From contig JBBPZM010000074.1 of assembly GCA_038199035.1 (NCBI GenBank), positions 1 through 17,254 on the forward strand: a DNA stretch of 17,254 nt, in the 5' to 3' direction. Below, one piece after another: positions 1 through 6,481 of the stretch; position 1 is the first letter of the stretch; each line of letters starts with the position of its first letter. The notes under the pieces were generated by a model. It saw only the letters and a list, made by a program, of their open reading frames with translations. It ran no database searches and was not told the DNA's origin. Made by a program: the position numbers and the translations under genes. Origin of the DNA: DATAEY01 sp038199035. GTDB lineage: Bacteria; Actinomycetota; Thermoleophilia; Solirubrobacterales; Solirubrobacteraceae.

Positions 1-988
1 CTGGAACCAGAACTACGGTGCGCGCAACCGTCCCTACGACTTCGGCGTCTACTCCATCACCTGGCCCCAGGACCAGTTCCTCTTCGACCAGGCCGAGCGG
101 CAGGGCATCAGCTCCTTCAACTTCGGCGAAGCCATCGCCGGCACGGTCCCGCTGACCGACAAGGACCGTACGGGCGCCGATACCGCCGAGGTGGCCAAGA
201 AGTTCGCCAAGTCCGACCTCGGGCCGCCGGTCCCGGGCAGCTGCTACACCAACGACGCGTTCATCGTCAAGAACGCGCTGACCCAGGATCCCGCGACCGA
301 CCCCAGCCCGCCCCGGGGCGATCCGCTCAACACCGAGTCGCGCTTCAACTGCTTCCGGGAGAAGTTCGGCGCTCAGCTGGCTGGCGGGACCGTGCCCGCC
401 TTCACCTACCTGGTGCTGCCCGAGGACCACACCGAGGGCGCGACCCCGGGCAAGCTCACCCCGCGCGCCCACGTCGCTCGCAACGACCACGCCCTGGGCC
501 AGCTGACCGACCTCATCTCGCACTCCTCGATCTGGCAGTCGTCGGCCATCTTCGTGATCGAGGACGACTCCCAGGACGGCGCCGACCACGTCGACGCCCA
601 CCGCGTCCCGGCGTTCGTGATCTCGCCCTACGCCCGCCAGGGCGCCGTCGTGCACACCCGCTACGACTTCCTCTCGGTCATCCGCTCGATGGAGCTCATC
701 CTCGGAATGGAGCCCCTCGGCCTGTTCGACCGCCTGGCCACGCCGATGTACGACGTCTTCTCGGCCAAGCCCCGCAACGCCCGGCCCTTCGACGTCCTCG
801 GCTACCGCTACAACGCCAGCGAGAAGAACCCCGACACGGCGGCCAACCGCGCGATGACCCACGGGCTCAACCTCAACTTCCCCGACCAGGTCTCGCAGGA
901 GGAGCTCGACCGCCAGATCTGGAAGACGATCTACGGGCCGAACGCGCAGCCGCCCCCGCCCGGGCCGAACGCCAACCGCGGCCAGTAG
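1..988 (+). CDS. Phosphoesterase-family protein, C-terminal part (5' end outside window)
   Basis: The frame is open from base 2 of the window to a TAG at 986-988, so this is the last ~328 codons of a longer gene; the internal GTG at 191 is not its true start. The visible part matches the C-terminal half of the PF04185 phosphoesterase domain (phospholipase C/acid phosphatase type) as found in YncE-like beta-propeller plus phosphatase proteins. Signs are the DHTEG motif, a following ND..ALG segment, the run FVIEDDSQDGADHVDAHR with clustered Asp/His metal ligands, then SPYAR and a terminal helix with ILGMEPL. The fold is alkaline-phosphatase-like, usually secreted, and acts on phosphomonoesters or diesters; the actual substrate cannot be told. 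The tail is Pro/Asn-rich and low complexity. A strong hairpin follows within 20 bases. Confidence 0.85.
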   Translation, partial: WNQNYGARNRPYDFGVYSITWPQDQFLFDQAERQGISSFNFGEAIAGTVPLTDKDRTGADTAEVAKKFAKSDLGPPVPGSCYTNDAFIVKNALTQDPATDPSPPRGDPLNTESRFNCFREKFGAQLAGGTVPAFTYLVLPEDHTEGATPGKLTPRAHVARNDHALGQLTDLISHSSIWQSSAIFVIEDDSQDGADHVDAHRVPAFVISPYARQGAVVHTRYDFLSVIRSMELILGMEPLGLFDRLATPMYDVFSAKPRNARPFDVLGYRYNASEKNPDTAANRAMTHGLNLNFPDQVSQEELDRQIWKTIYGPNAQPPPPGPNANRGQ

Positions 989-1007
989 GCGGGGCGGGCG
1001 CCGGCGC

Positions 1008-1051
1008 GGGCGGCGTCAGGCCCGGGGGGAGAACCCCGGGACCCGCCGCCC
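1008..1051. terminator. Bidirectional hairpin between convergent genes
   Basis: An outer stem GGGCGGCG (1008-1015) pairs with CGCCGCCC (1044-1051). An inner stem CCCGGGG (1021-1027) pairs with CCCCGGG (1034-1040) around the loop GGAGAA. It lies between two converging genes that stop at 988 and 1065. There is no T-run on either side, so it may work with Rho or as an L-shaped terminator common in high-GC actinobacteria. Confidence 0.55.
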
Positions 1052-1064
1052 CCGTTGGCTTGGA

Positions 1065-2186
1065 CTACCCGGTGCCCCCACGCCGCGTCTTTCCCAAGCT
1101 CGCGCCGAACGCGCGCCGCAGCTCAGGATGGGGCGCGCGGACCGCATAGGCGCTGCGCAGGTCGCCGGTGAGCCACACGTGCATCATCTCGGGGCCGCGC
1201 CGCTTCTCGAAGCCGCTGGGACACGTCCCGCCGGCTGGCAGCGGCCGCCGACGCTGCCCGGCGGGAGCCGCCGCGTCGAAGCAGTGCTCGTGCTGGTGCC
1301 AGCGGGTGATCGGCCCTCCAAGGTCGGGACCGTGCCGGCCGGGGGGCATGACATAGAGGACGCCGACCAGGACCAGCTTGTGGTCGGGCGGGTTGAGGTA
1401 CACCAGCGCCTCGGGGTGGTCGGGATCGACCGTGCGCCCGTCGGCGCGGTAGGCCGGGTTGCGCGCGTGCAGGAAGCGCGCCGGCCGGCCCTTCGCCGTG
1501 GTCCGAGTCGGGTCGATGCGGTAGCCGGCCGCGCGCGCGGCGTCGACGCTGCGGTAGCGCTGGGCCGTCGCCTTGGAGCGGTCGTAGAGGCGCTGGGCGG
1601 CCGCCCGCTGAGCCGGGGTCGCGGCGGCGACGTCGGGGTACTGCTGGAGGTCGTGCGCGAGACCGTGGCTGGCGTGGGAGCCGAGGCTCGCCCCCTTTCC
1701 GTGGCCGTCGTGCCGGTGCCCGGCCTCGGCCGGCGCGGGCGAGCGGCCGGCGCCGCCGTCGGTCGCGACGCTGTGGTGGTCGGCGCCCTGTGGGCCGGCG
1801 GTCATGGCCGCCGCCCCGCCGACGCCAAAGGCCAGCCCGGCCCCCGCCGCCAGCGCCGGCACCGCCCAGCGGGGCGCCCGCCGCGCCGGACCGGACTCGG
1901 CGAGCAGGGTAACGACGGCGCCGATCACGCCGATCGCCGTGAGACCGAGCCCGACCACGAAGGCCAGGTGGGCGGGGTTGGAGAGCGTGAAGACGCCCTC
2001 GTGCGCGGCGAGCTCGTGGTCGTGGGAGTGCTCGACGGCGTCCCACGCTAGGCCGGCGACGGCGAGGACGACTCCGGCGAGGGCGACGGCCAGGAAGCCC
2101 ACCAGGCGCTGGCCGGGGCGGCCCTCCCCGCCGCCGCGGCCTCGGCCGCCGGTAAGGGTGGGCGTGTCGTGAGGATCGATCGGCAT
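1065..2186 (-). CDS. His-rich membrane protein of unknown function, possible metal binding
   Basis: I do not recognise a named family. From the ATG at 2186 the protein has 373 residues; a GTG at 2192 would add two more. Three hydrophobic segments lie near residues 28-48, 72-96 and 108-128. Histidine clusters follow TM1 (HSHDHE, then H at ~62) and TM3 (HRHDGHGKG...HASHGLAHD, ~157-178). A soluble C-terminal domain (~185-365) carries WHQHEHC near 296-302, a second Cys in TCPSGF, and MMHVW. The His/Cys pattern suggests a metal site in the extracytoplasmic domain, which is inference. The gene is divergent from the two-component genes, with about 110 bases between starts, so it could be a target or sensor partner of that system. 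High third-position GC and membrane topology support this strand over the long open frame opposite. Confidence 0.7.
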   Translation of the reverse strand: MPIDPHDTPTLTGGRGRGGGEGRPGQRLVGFLAVALAGVVLAVAGLAWDAVEHSHDHELAAHEGVFTLSNPAHLAFVVGLGLTAIGVIGAVVTLLAESGPARRAPRWAVPALAAGAGLAFGVGGAAAMTAGPQGADHHSVATDGGAGRSPAPAEAGHRHDGHGKGASLGSHASHGLAHDLQQYPDVAAATPAQRAAAQRLYDRSKATAQRYRSVDAARAAGYRIDPTRTTAKGRPARFLHARNPAYRADGRTVDPDHPEALVYLNPPDHKLVLVGVLYVMPPGRHGPDLGGPITRWHQHEHCFDAAAPAGQRRRPLPAGGTCPSGFEKRRGPEMMHVWLTGDLRSAYAVRAPHPELRRAFGASLGKTRRGGTG

Positions 2187-2202
2187 GCCCACCAGGATCG
2201 CC

Positions 2203-2237
2203 GCTGACGGTCAGCCGCGCGGCAGGCCAAGGTCAGC
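2203..2237. promoter_or_regulatory. Candidate regulator site: dyad plus direct repeat
   Basis: The dyad GCTGACGGTCAGC (2203-2215) is perfect around one central base. Its right half GGTCAGC (2209-2215) recurs exactly at 2231-2237, 22 bases later, or two helical turns. It sits in the divergent spacer between the His-rich membrane protein and the response regulator. OmpR/PhoB-type regulators bind tandem half-sites of this kind, so autoregulation is plausible. No clear -35/-10 pair was found. Confidence 0.3.
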
Positions 2238-2298
2238 AACGGGTAAGAATCCGCTCGGGCCGAGCCATGGCGCGGCGCGCCCGGCCTACCATCCGGCC

Positions 2299-2964
2299 AT
2301 GGCCGCCACCGTCCTGCTGGTCGAGGACGAGCACAGCATCGGCTCGCTGGTGCGCACCTACCTCGCGCGGGACGGCTTCGGGGTGGTGTGGGTGCGCTCC
2401 GGTGAGGAGGCGCTGGCCGAGTTGCGCCGACACCCGATCTCGCTGATCGTGCTCGACATCGGACTGCCCGGGATCGACGGGTTCGAGGTCTGCCGGCGGG
2501 TGGGCGGCGCGGTGCCGATCATCATGCTCACCGCGCGCGACGAGGAGGCCGATCGCGTGGCCGGGCTGGAGGCCGGCGCCGACGACTACGTGCCCAAGCC
2601 GTTCTCCCCGCGTGAGCTCGTCGCTCGCGTCAAGGCCGTCCTGCGCCGCAGCGCCGGTCACCGCCGGGGCGAGGAGGTGCTCACCGTCGGGCCGGTGACC
2701 GTCTCGCGCGCCCGCCGGGAGGTGCGAGTGAACGGCGACGAGGTGGACCTCACGCCCAAGGAGTTCGACCTGCTCGTCCACCTCGCCGAGCAGGGAGGAA
2801 CGGTGGTCTCGCGCGACGCACTGCTGGAGCGGGTGTGGGGCTTCCTCCTGCCCGGGGACACGCGGACCGTCGAGGTCCATGTGGCCCAGCTGCGCAAGAA
2901 GCTCGACGGAGCCGACGTCATCCGCACGGTGCGCGGCGTCGGCTACCGGATCGTCGTCCCCTGA
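2299..2964 (+). CDS. OmpR/PhoB-family response regulator
   Basis: The protein has 221 residues with a receiver domain (~4-115) and a winged-helix DNA-binding domain (~128-220). The receiver has the acidic pair E9/D10, phosphoacceptor D53 in LIVLDIGLPG, T78 in IIMLTARD, and K100 in YVPKPF. The C-terminal half has LTPKEFDLLVHL and the wing signature HVAQLRKKL...VRGVGYRI. I chose the ATG at 2299 because MAATVLLVEDE begins the receiver fold directly; the 38 residues read upstream in frame have no fold features. The TGA stop overlaps the next ATG by one base (TGATG), so translation is coupled to the downstream mini-ORF and kinase. It should be phosphorylated by the histidine kinase that follows. 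Target genes are unknown; the divergent His-rich membrane gene is the nearest candidate. Confidence 0.93.
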   Translation: MAATVLLVEDEHSIGSLVRTYLARDGFGVVWVRSGEEALAELRRHPISLIVLDIGLPGIDGFEVCRRVGGAVPIIMLTARDEEADRVAGLEAGADDYVPKPFSPRELVARVKAVLRRSAGHRRGEEVLTVGPVTVSRARREVRVNGDEVDLTPKEFDLLVHLAEQGGTVVSRDALLERVWGFLLPGDTRTVEVHVAQLRKKLDGADVIRTVRGVGYRIVVP

Positions 2965-3020
2965 TGGACCGGCTGGCTACGCGGATAGCCGCCGCCGCCG
3001 CCGCGGTCGCGGCGCTCTGA
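2964..3020 (+). CDS. 18-codon mini-ORF between response regulator and kinase
   Basis: The sequence reads MDRLATRIAAAAAAVAAL followed by TGA. The ATG overlaps the regulator stop by one base and the TGA overlaps the kinase ATG by one base, so three frames are chained by two TGATG junctions. The peptide resembles a typical kinase N-terminus and the real kinase begins similarly (MRSLRARIAAYLGLAVL). It contains a GCC x5 repeat. It may be a coupling leader, a leftover of a partial duplication, or chance in GC-rich DNA. No similar peptide is known to me. Confidence 0.35.
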   Translation: MDRLATRIAAAAAAVAAL

Positions 3021-4312
3021 TGCGCTCCCTGCGCGCGCGCATCGCCGCCTACCTCGGCCTGGCCGTCCTCATCAGCATGGTGCTGACCGTCGGGGTCGCG
3101 GCGCTGCTGACCCGCCGCAACGTCGAGGGCCAGGCCCTCGTGGGCCTGGAGCGCCAGGCCGACGCCGTCGTCGCCGCGGTCGGCGACCGGCCCCCGCGAG
3201 CCCGTCCGCTGGTCTTCACGGTCCGCGCCGGCCGCCGTCAGCGCGTCGGCCCCGCCCAGGGCAACGGGCCCTTTGCCCGTGAGGTCCTGGCCATGCTGCC
3301 GGCCAGCGGGAATCGGTCGGGGCGGATCGAGGTCCGCGGGCGCCAGCTCCTCTACGCCGCGCGCGACACCCCGTCCGGGCGGGTCGTCGTCGTCCGCGGG
3401 GCTCGCCTGGCCGGCGCGGACTTCCGTCCGTTCGCGGTGAGCCTGCTGGTCGCCGGCCTGGGGGGCGCGGCGGTGGCGGCGGCGCTCTCGCTGCTGCTGG
3501 CCCGCCGGCTCTCGCGTCCGGTGCTCGAGCTCTCGTCGGCCACCCGGCGGCTTGCGAGCGGAAGCGAGGCCGAGCCCGTCCCGGTGCGCGGACGCGACGA
3601 GCTGGCGACCCTGGCACGCTCCTTCAACGCCATGGCCGGCGACCTCCAGGCTGCGCGCGAGGCCCAGCGCACCTTTTTGATGTCGGTCTCGCACGAGCTC
3701 AAGACCCCGCTCACCGCGGTGCGCGGCTACGCCGAGGGCCTGGGCGACGGCGCGGTCGATCCCGACGAGGCCGCGCGGGTCATCGCCGGCGAGGCCGGCC
3801 GGCTGGAGCGGCTGGTCGCCGACCTGCTGGACCTGGCGCGCCTCGAGCGGGGGCAGTTCTCGGTCGCGCGGTGCCCGCTCGACACCGCCGAGGTCGCGCG
3901 CGGAGTGGCTGAGCGCTTCGCGCCCCGGGCGCGCGAGCTGGGGGTCGTCCTCGAGGTCGACGCCGACGGCCGGGCCCCGGCCACGGGCGATCCGGACCGG
4001 CTTGTCCAGGCGATCTCCAACCTCGTCGAGAACGGGCTGCGCGTCACGCCCGCGGGGCGGCGCGTGACCATCCGCGCCCACCCCGGCGAGATGTCGGTCA
4101 GCGACCAGGGGCCCGGGCTGGCCGCCGAGGACCTGCCGCGGGCCTTCGACCGCTTCTACCTGCACACGCGCTATGGCAGCGACCGCGCCGTCGGGTCCGG
4201 GCTCGGCCTGGCCATCGTGCGCGAGCTCGTCGGCGCGATGGGGGGCGAGGTCGAGGTCCGCAGCCCGGCTGGGGCGGGGGCGACGTTCACCGTCCGGCTG
4301 CCCGGGCGATAG
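3020..4312 (+). CDS. Sensor histidine kinase, HAMP-HisKA-HATPase_c
   Basis: The protein has 430 residues. TM1 (~9-31) and TM2 (~137-161) flank a ~105-residue extracytoplasmic sensor region rich in Arg and Gly. HAMP follows (~161-213), then the dimerisation helix with H-box SHELKTPLTAVRGYAEG (phosphoacceptor H225). The ATPase domain has N-box NLVENGL (N334/N338), G1 box DQGPGL (362-367), F box FDRFY and G2 box GSGLGLAIV (392-400). The ATG at 3020 was chosen because TM1 follows at once and the upstream in-frame extension reads as Arg-rich noise. This is a classical class I kinase partnered with the regulator just upstream. The sensor region has no Cys or His cluster, so nothing points to the ligand. 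Confidence 0.93.
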   Translation: MRSLRARIAAYLGLAVLISMVLTVGVAALLTRRNVEGQALVGLERQADAVVAAVGDRPPRARPLVFTVRAGRRQRVGPAQGNGPFAREVLAMLPASGNRSGRIEVRGRQLLYAARDTPSGRVVVVRGARLAGADFRPFAVSLLVAGLGGAAVAAALSLLLARRLSRPVLELSSATRRLASGSEAEPVPVRGRDELATLARSFNAMAGDLQAAREAQRTFLMSVSHELKTPLTAVRGYAEGLGDGAVDPDEAARVIAGEAGRLERLVADLLDLARLERGQFSVARCPLDTAEVARGVAERFAPRARELGVVLEVDADGRAPATGDPDRLVQAISNLVENGLRVTPAGRRVTIRAHPGEMSVSDQGPGLAAEDLPRAFDRFYLHTRYGSDRAVGSGLGLAIVRELVGAMGGEVEVRSPAGAGATFTVRLPGR

Positions 4313-4324
4313 AGTCGCCCCAGC

Positions 4325-5998
4325 GTGTCGACCGAGACCGAGACGCAGGCCCAGACCCAGCTGCACGGCGGCCGGCTCGTCGCCCAGCGCCTGCGGGCCC
4401 ACGGCGTCTCCAAGCTCTTCACGCTGTCGGGCGGCCACCTCTTCTCGATCTACGACGGCTGTCGCGAGGAGGGCATCGACCTCGTCGACGTCCGTCACGA
4501 GGCCACCGCCACCTTCGCCGCCGAGGGCTGGGCCAAGGTCACCCGCCAGCCGGGCGTCGCGGCGCTGACCGCCGGCCCGGGCGTGACCAACGGGATGAGC
4601 GCGCTGGGCTCGGCGCAGCAGAACAACTCTCCGGTGCTCGTGCTCGGCGGCCGCGCGCCGCAGATGCGCTGGGGGCAGGGATCGCTGCAGGAGATCGACC
4701 ACGTCCCGTTCGTGCGTCCCCTGGTCAAGCTCGCCACCACGGCGGGGGCGACGGCGGAGATCCCCGGGCTGGTCGACGAGGCGCTGGCCCGCGCCCTGAC
4801 CCCCCACTCCGGCCCGACCGTCCTCGACTTCCCGCTCGACGTGGTGTTCATGGAGGCGCCGCCCCCCGATCCCGACGCGCCGCCGCCGCGGCCCTCGCTG
4901 GGCCCGCCGGCCGACAGCGCGCAGATCGAGCGCGCCGCCGCCCTGCTGCGCGAGGCCGAGCGCCCGGTGATCATGGCCGGCACCAACCTCTACTGGGGCC
5001 ACGGAGAGGACGGGCTTCGCGCCCTGTCGGAGGCGCTGGGGATACCCGTGTTCCTCAACGGGCTGGCCCGCGGCTGCCTGCCGGCCGACCATCCCAACTA
5101 CTTCTCCCGCGCGCGCTCGGCTGGGCTCAAGGGCGCTGACGTCGCGCTGGTGATCGGCGTGCCGATGGACTTCCGCCTTGGCTTCGGGGGGTCGTTCGGC
5201 GAGGAGACCGAGATCATCATCGCCGATGTCGCCGAGCCCGCGCGCGCCCACCCCCGCCCGGTGGCCGCCGAGCTCTACGGTCCGCTGCCCGCGACCCTGG
5301 AGGCGCTGCGCGAGGGGGCGCCAGGCGGGAACGGCGCTGGTGCCGGGGCCGGCACTCGCGGCTGGATCGATGAGCTGCGAGGGGTGGAGACCGAGAAGCG
5401 CGAAGCCGAGCGCTCCGAGCTCGAGGACGAGCGGGCTCCGCTGCACCCGTTGCGGGTGTACGGCGAGCTGCGCCAGATGCTCGACCGCAACGCCATCGTC
5501 ATCGGCGACGGCGGCGACTTCGTCTCCTACGCCGGGCGGGTGATCGACTCCTACGAGCCGGGCTGCTGGCTCGACCCCGGGCCCTTCGGCTGCCTCGGCG
5601 CCGGCCCCGGCTACGCCCTTGCCGCCAAGCTCGCCCATCCCGACCGCCAGGTCGTCCTCTTGCTCGGGGACGGGGCGTTTGGCTTCTCGGGCATGGAATT
5701 CGACACGCTGGCGCGCCACGGCGTCGACGTGGTCGCGGTCATGGGCAACAACGGCATCTGGGGCCTGGAGCACCACCCGATGATGTTCCTCTACGGCTAC
5801 TCGGTGGCGGCCAAGCTGCGCGAGGGCACCCGCTACGACCAGGTCGTCGAGGTGCTCGGCGGCCACGGCGAGCTCGTGCAGCGCCCCGACGAGCTCCGGC
5901 CCGCGCTCGAGCGGGCGCTGTCCGCCGGGCGGCCGGCGCTGGTCAACGTGCTGACGGACCCGGAAGTCGCGTACCCCCGCTCCGCCAACCTCGCCTGA
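4325..5998 (+). CDS. Thiamine-pyrophosphate-dependent enzyme, acetolactate-synthase-like
   Basis: The protein has 557 residues and begins with GTG, 12 bases after the kinase stop. It has the three-domain layout of the TPP decarboxylase/synthase family. The N-terminal pyrimidine-binding domain holds the catalytic Glu (E59 in DVRHEATATFAAEGWAK) and the AGPGVTNG loop. The middle domain is ~195-330. The C-terminal pyrophosphate domain holds GDGAFGFSGMEFDTLARHG (GDG 448-450) ending in NN at 475-476. A low-complexity Gly/Ala linker lies at 334-343. No ilvN-like small subunit or other branched-chain gene is nearby, so a housekeeping acetolactate synthase role is unlikely. It is closer in type to stand-alone ILVBL/oxalyl-CoA-decarboxylase-like members. 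Substrate is unknown. Close spacing suggests cotranscription with the two-component genes. Confidence 0.88.
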   Translation: MSTETETQAQTQLHGGRLVAQRLRAHGVSKLFTLSGGHLFSIYDGCREEGIDLVDVRHEATATFAAEGWAKVTRQPGVAALTAGPGVTNGMSALGSAQQNNSPVLVLGGRAPQMRWGQGSLQEIDHVPFVRPLVKLATTAGATAEIPGLVDEALARALTPHSGPTVLDFPLDVVFMEAPPPDPDAPPPRPSLGPPADSAQIERAAALLREAERPVIMAGTNLYWGHGEDGLRALSEALGIPVFLNGLARGCLPADHPNYFSRARSAGLKGADVALVIGVPMDFRLGFGGSFGEETEIIIADVAEPARAHPRPVAAELYGPLPATLEALREGAPGGNGAGAGAGTRGWIDELRGVETEKREAERSELEDERAPLHPLRVYGELRQMLDRNAIVIGDGGDFVSYAGRVIDSYEPGCWLDPGPFGCLGAGPGYALAAKLAHPDRQVVLLLGDGAFGFSGMEFDTLARHGVDVVAVMGNNGIWGLEHHPMMFLYGYSVAAKLREGTRYDQVVEVLGGHGELVQRPDELRPALERALSAGRPALVNVLTDPEVAYPRSANLA

Positions 5999-6254
5999 CG
6001 ACGTCTCGACGCGCCTGCCGGCGTCCTCAGTCGCTCGCGTGCTGGCGCACGTCACGCTCCCTGCGTCCTTGGCAGCCACGCCGAGCCACTCGTCACTTCG
6101 CTCGGCGCCCCCCAGCATCGACTTGAACCGCCGAGCCACCCGGGCCCTGGGGGTCTTTCTCGGAACCTGCTAGCCACCGCTATCGCTATTGATAGCCCCG
6201 GCTATCAGCCGCCAGAGATCCCCTCCCACAGGGGAGGGCGGCGCTCGGCGGCGC
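5999..6254. other. Structured non-coding spacer, possible dispersed repeat
   Basis: No credible gene is visible here. The stretch contains an 8-bp inverted repeat CGCCGAGC/GCTCGGCG (6079-6086 and 6100-6107) and an 11-bp direct repeat CGCCGAGCCAC (6079-6089 and 6129-6139). An AT-rich island with GCTATC/GATAGC dyads lies at 6179-6206, and a perfect 7-bp hairpin CCCTCCC-ACAG-GGGAGGG at 6221-6238. The repeat-rich part at about 6000-6140 has the look of an extragenic palindromic element. Whether it recurs in the genome cannot be seen from one window. Confidence 0.4.
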
Positions 6255-6288
6255 AAAAGGAAGCCGCCCGGCGAACCGGGCGGCTTCC
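6255..6288 (-). terminator. Rho-independent terminator for the leftward GH172 operon
   Basis: Read on the minus strand, a perfect 13-bp stem GGAAGCCGCCCGG / CCGGGCGGCTTCC closes a TTCG tetraloop and is followed by TTTT. It occupies 6259-6288 plus the T-run at 6255-6258. It lies about 190 bases after the stop codon of the last gene of the operon that begins at 10453. This is the clearest intrinsic terminator in the window. Confidence 0.85.
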
Positions 6289-6481
6289 GAAGTGGCCCCG
6301 TCAGGACGGGCAGGGGTACGTGCCTTGAGGGGCCGTTAGGCGGTCCGGACGCGGGAGGCGCCGCTGATGCGGCACTCGCCCGAACCTATGAGTCGAGACG
6401 AGGGTCCGGTTGGCACGGCTTCCCTCGCCCGACGAGCGGAGTATCGATCGCCGCCTCGCGAACCGGCAATCGAACATGCGT
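6289..6481 (-). other. Long 3' untranslated region, no gene seen
   Basis: About 190 bases separate the membrane glycosyltransferase stop from the terminator. A 58-codon open frame on the minus strand (6301-6477) uses rare codons (AGG, ATA, CTA, CGA) and shows no domain, so I do not call it. No tRNA, SRP, 6S or RNase P signature was recognised on either strand. It may be plain 3' UTR or host a small RNA processed from the transcript end. Confidence 0.4.

Noticed and set aside
2918..6139. Very long open frame on the minus strand (over 1000 codons) antisense to the kinase and TPP enzyme genes
   Set aside because: Its translation is Arg/Gly/Ala/His noise with no domain, and the opposite strand has full-length recognisable proteins. 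High GC suppresses stop codons in this antisense frame.
6301..6477. 58-codon minus-strand ORF starting ATG just after the membrane glycosyltransferase and ending before the terminator
   Set aside because: Position looked suggestive, but codons such as AGG, ATA, CTA and CGA are frequent, third-position GC is low, and the peptide is Arg/Ser-rich with no recognisable feature.
6289..6481. Possible tRNA, tmRNA, 6S, SRP or RNase P RNA in the spacer before the terminator
   Set aside because: No cloverleaf, tag frame, conserved SRP tetraloop region or RNase P core motif was found on either strand.
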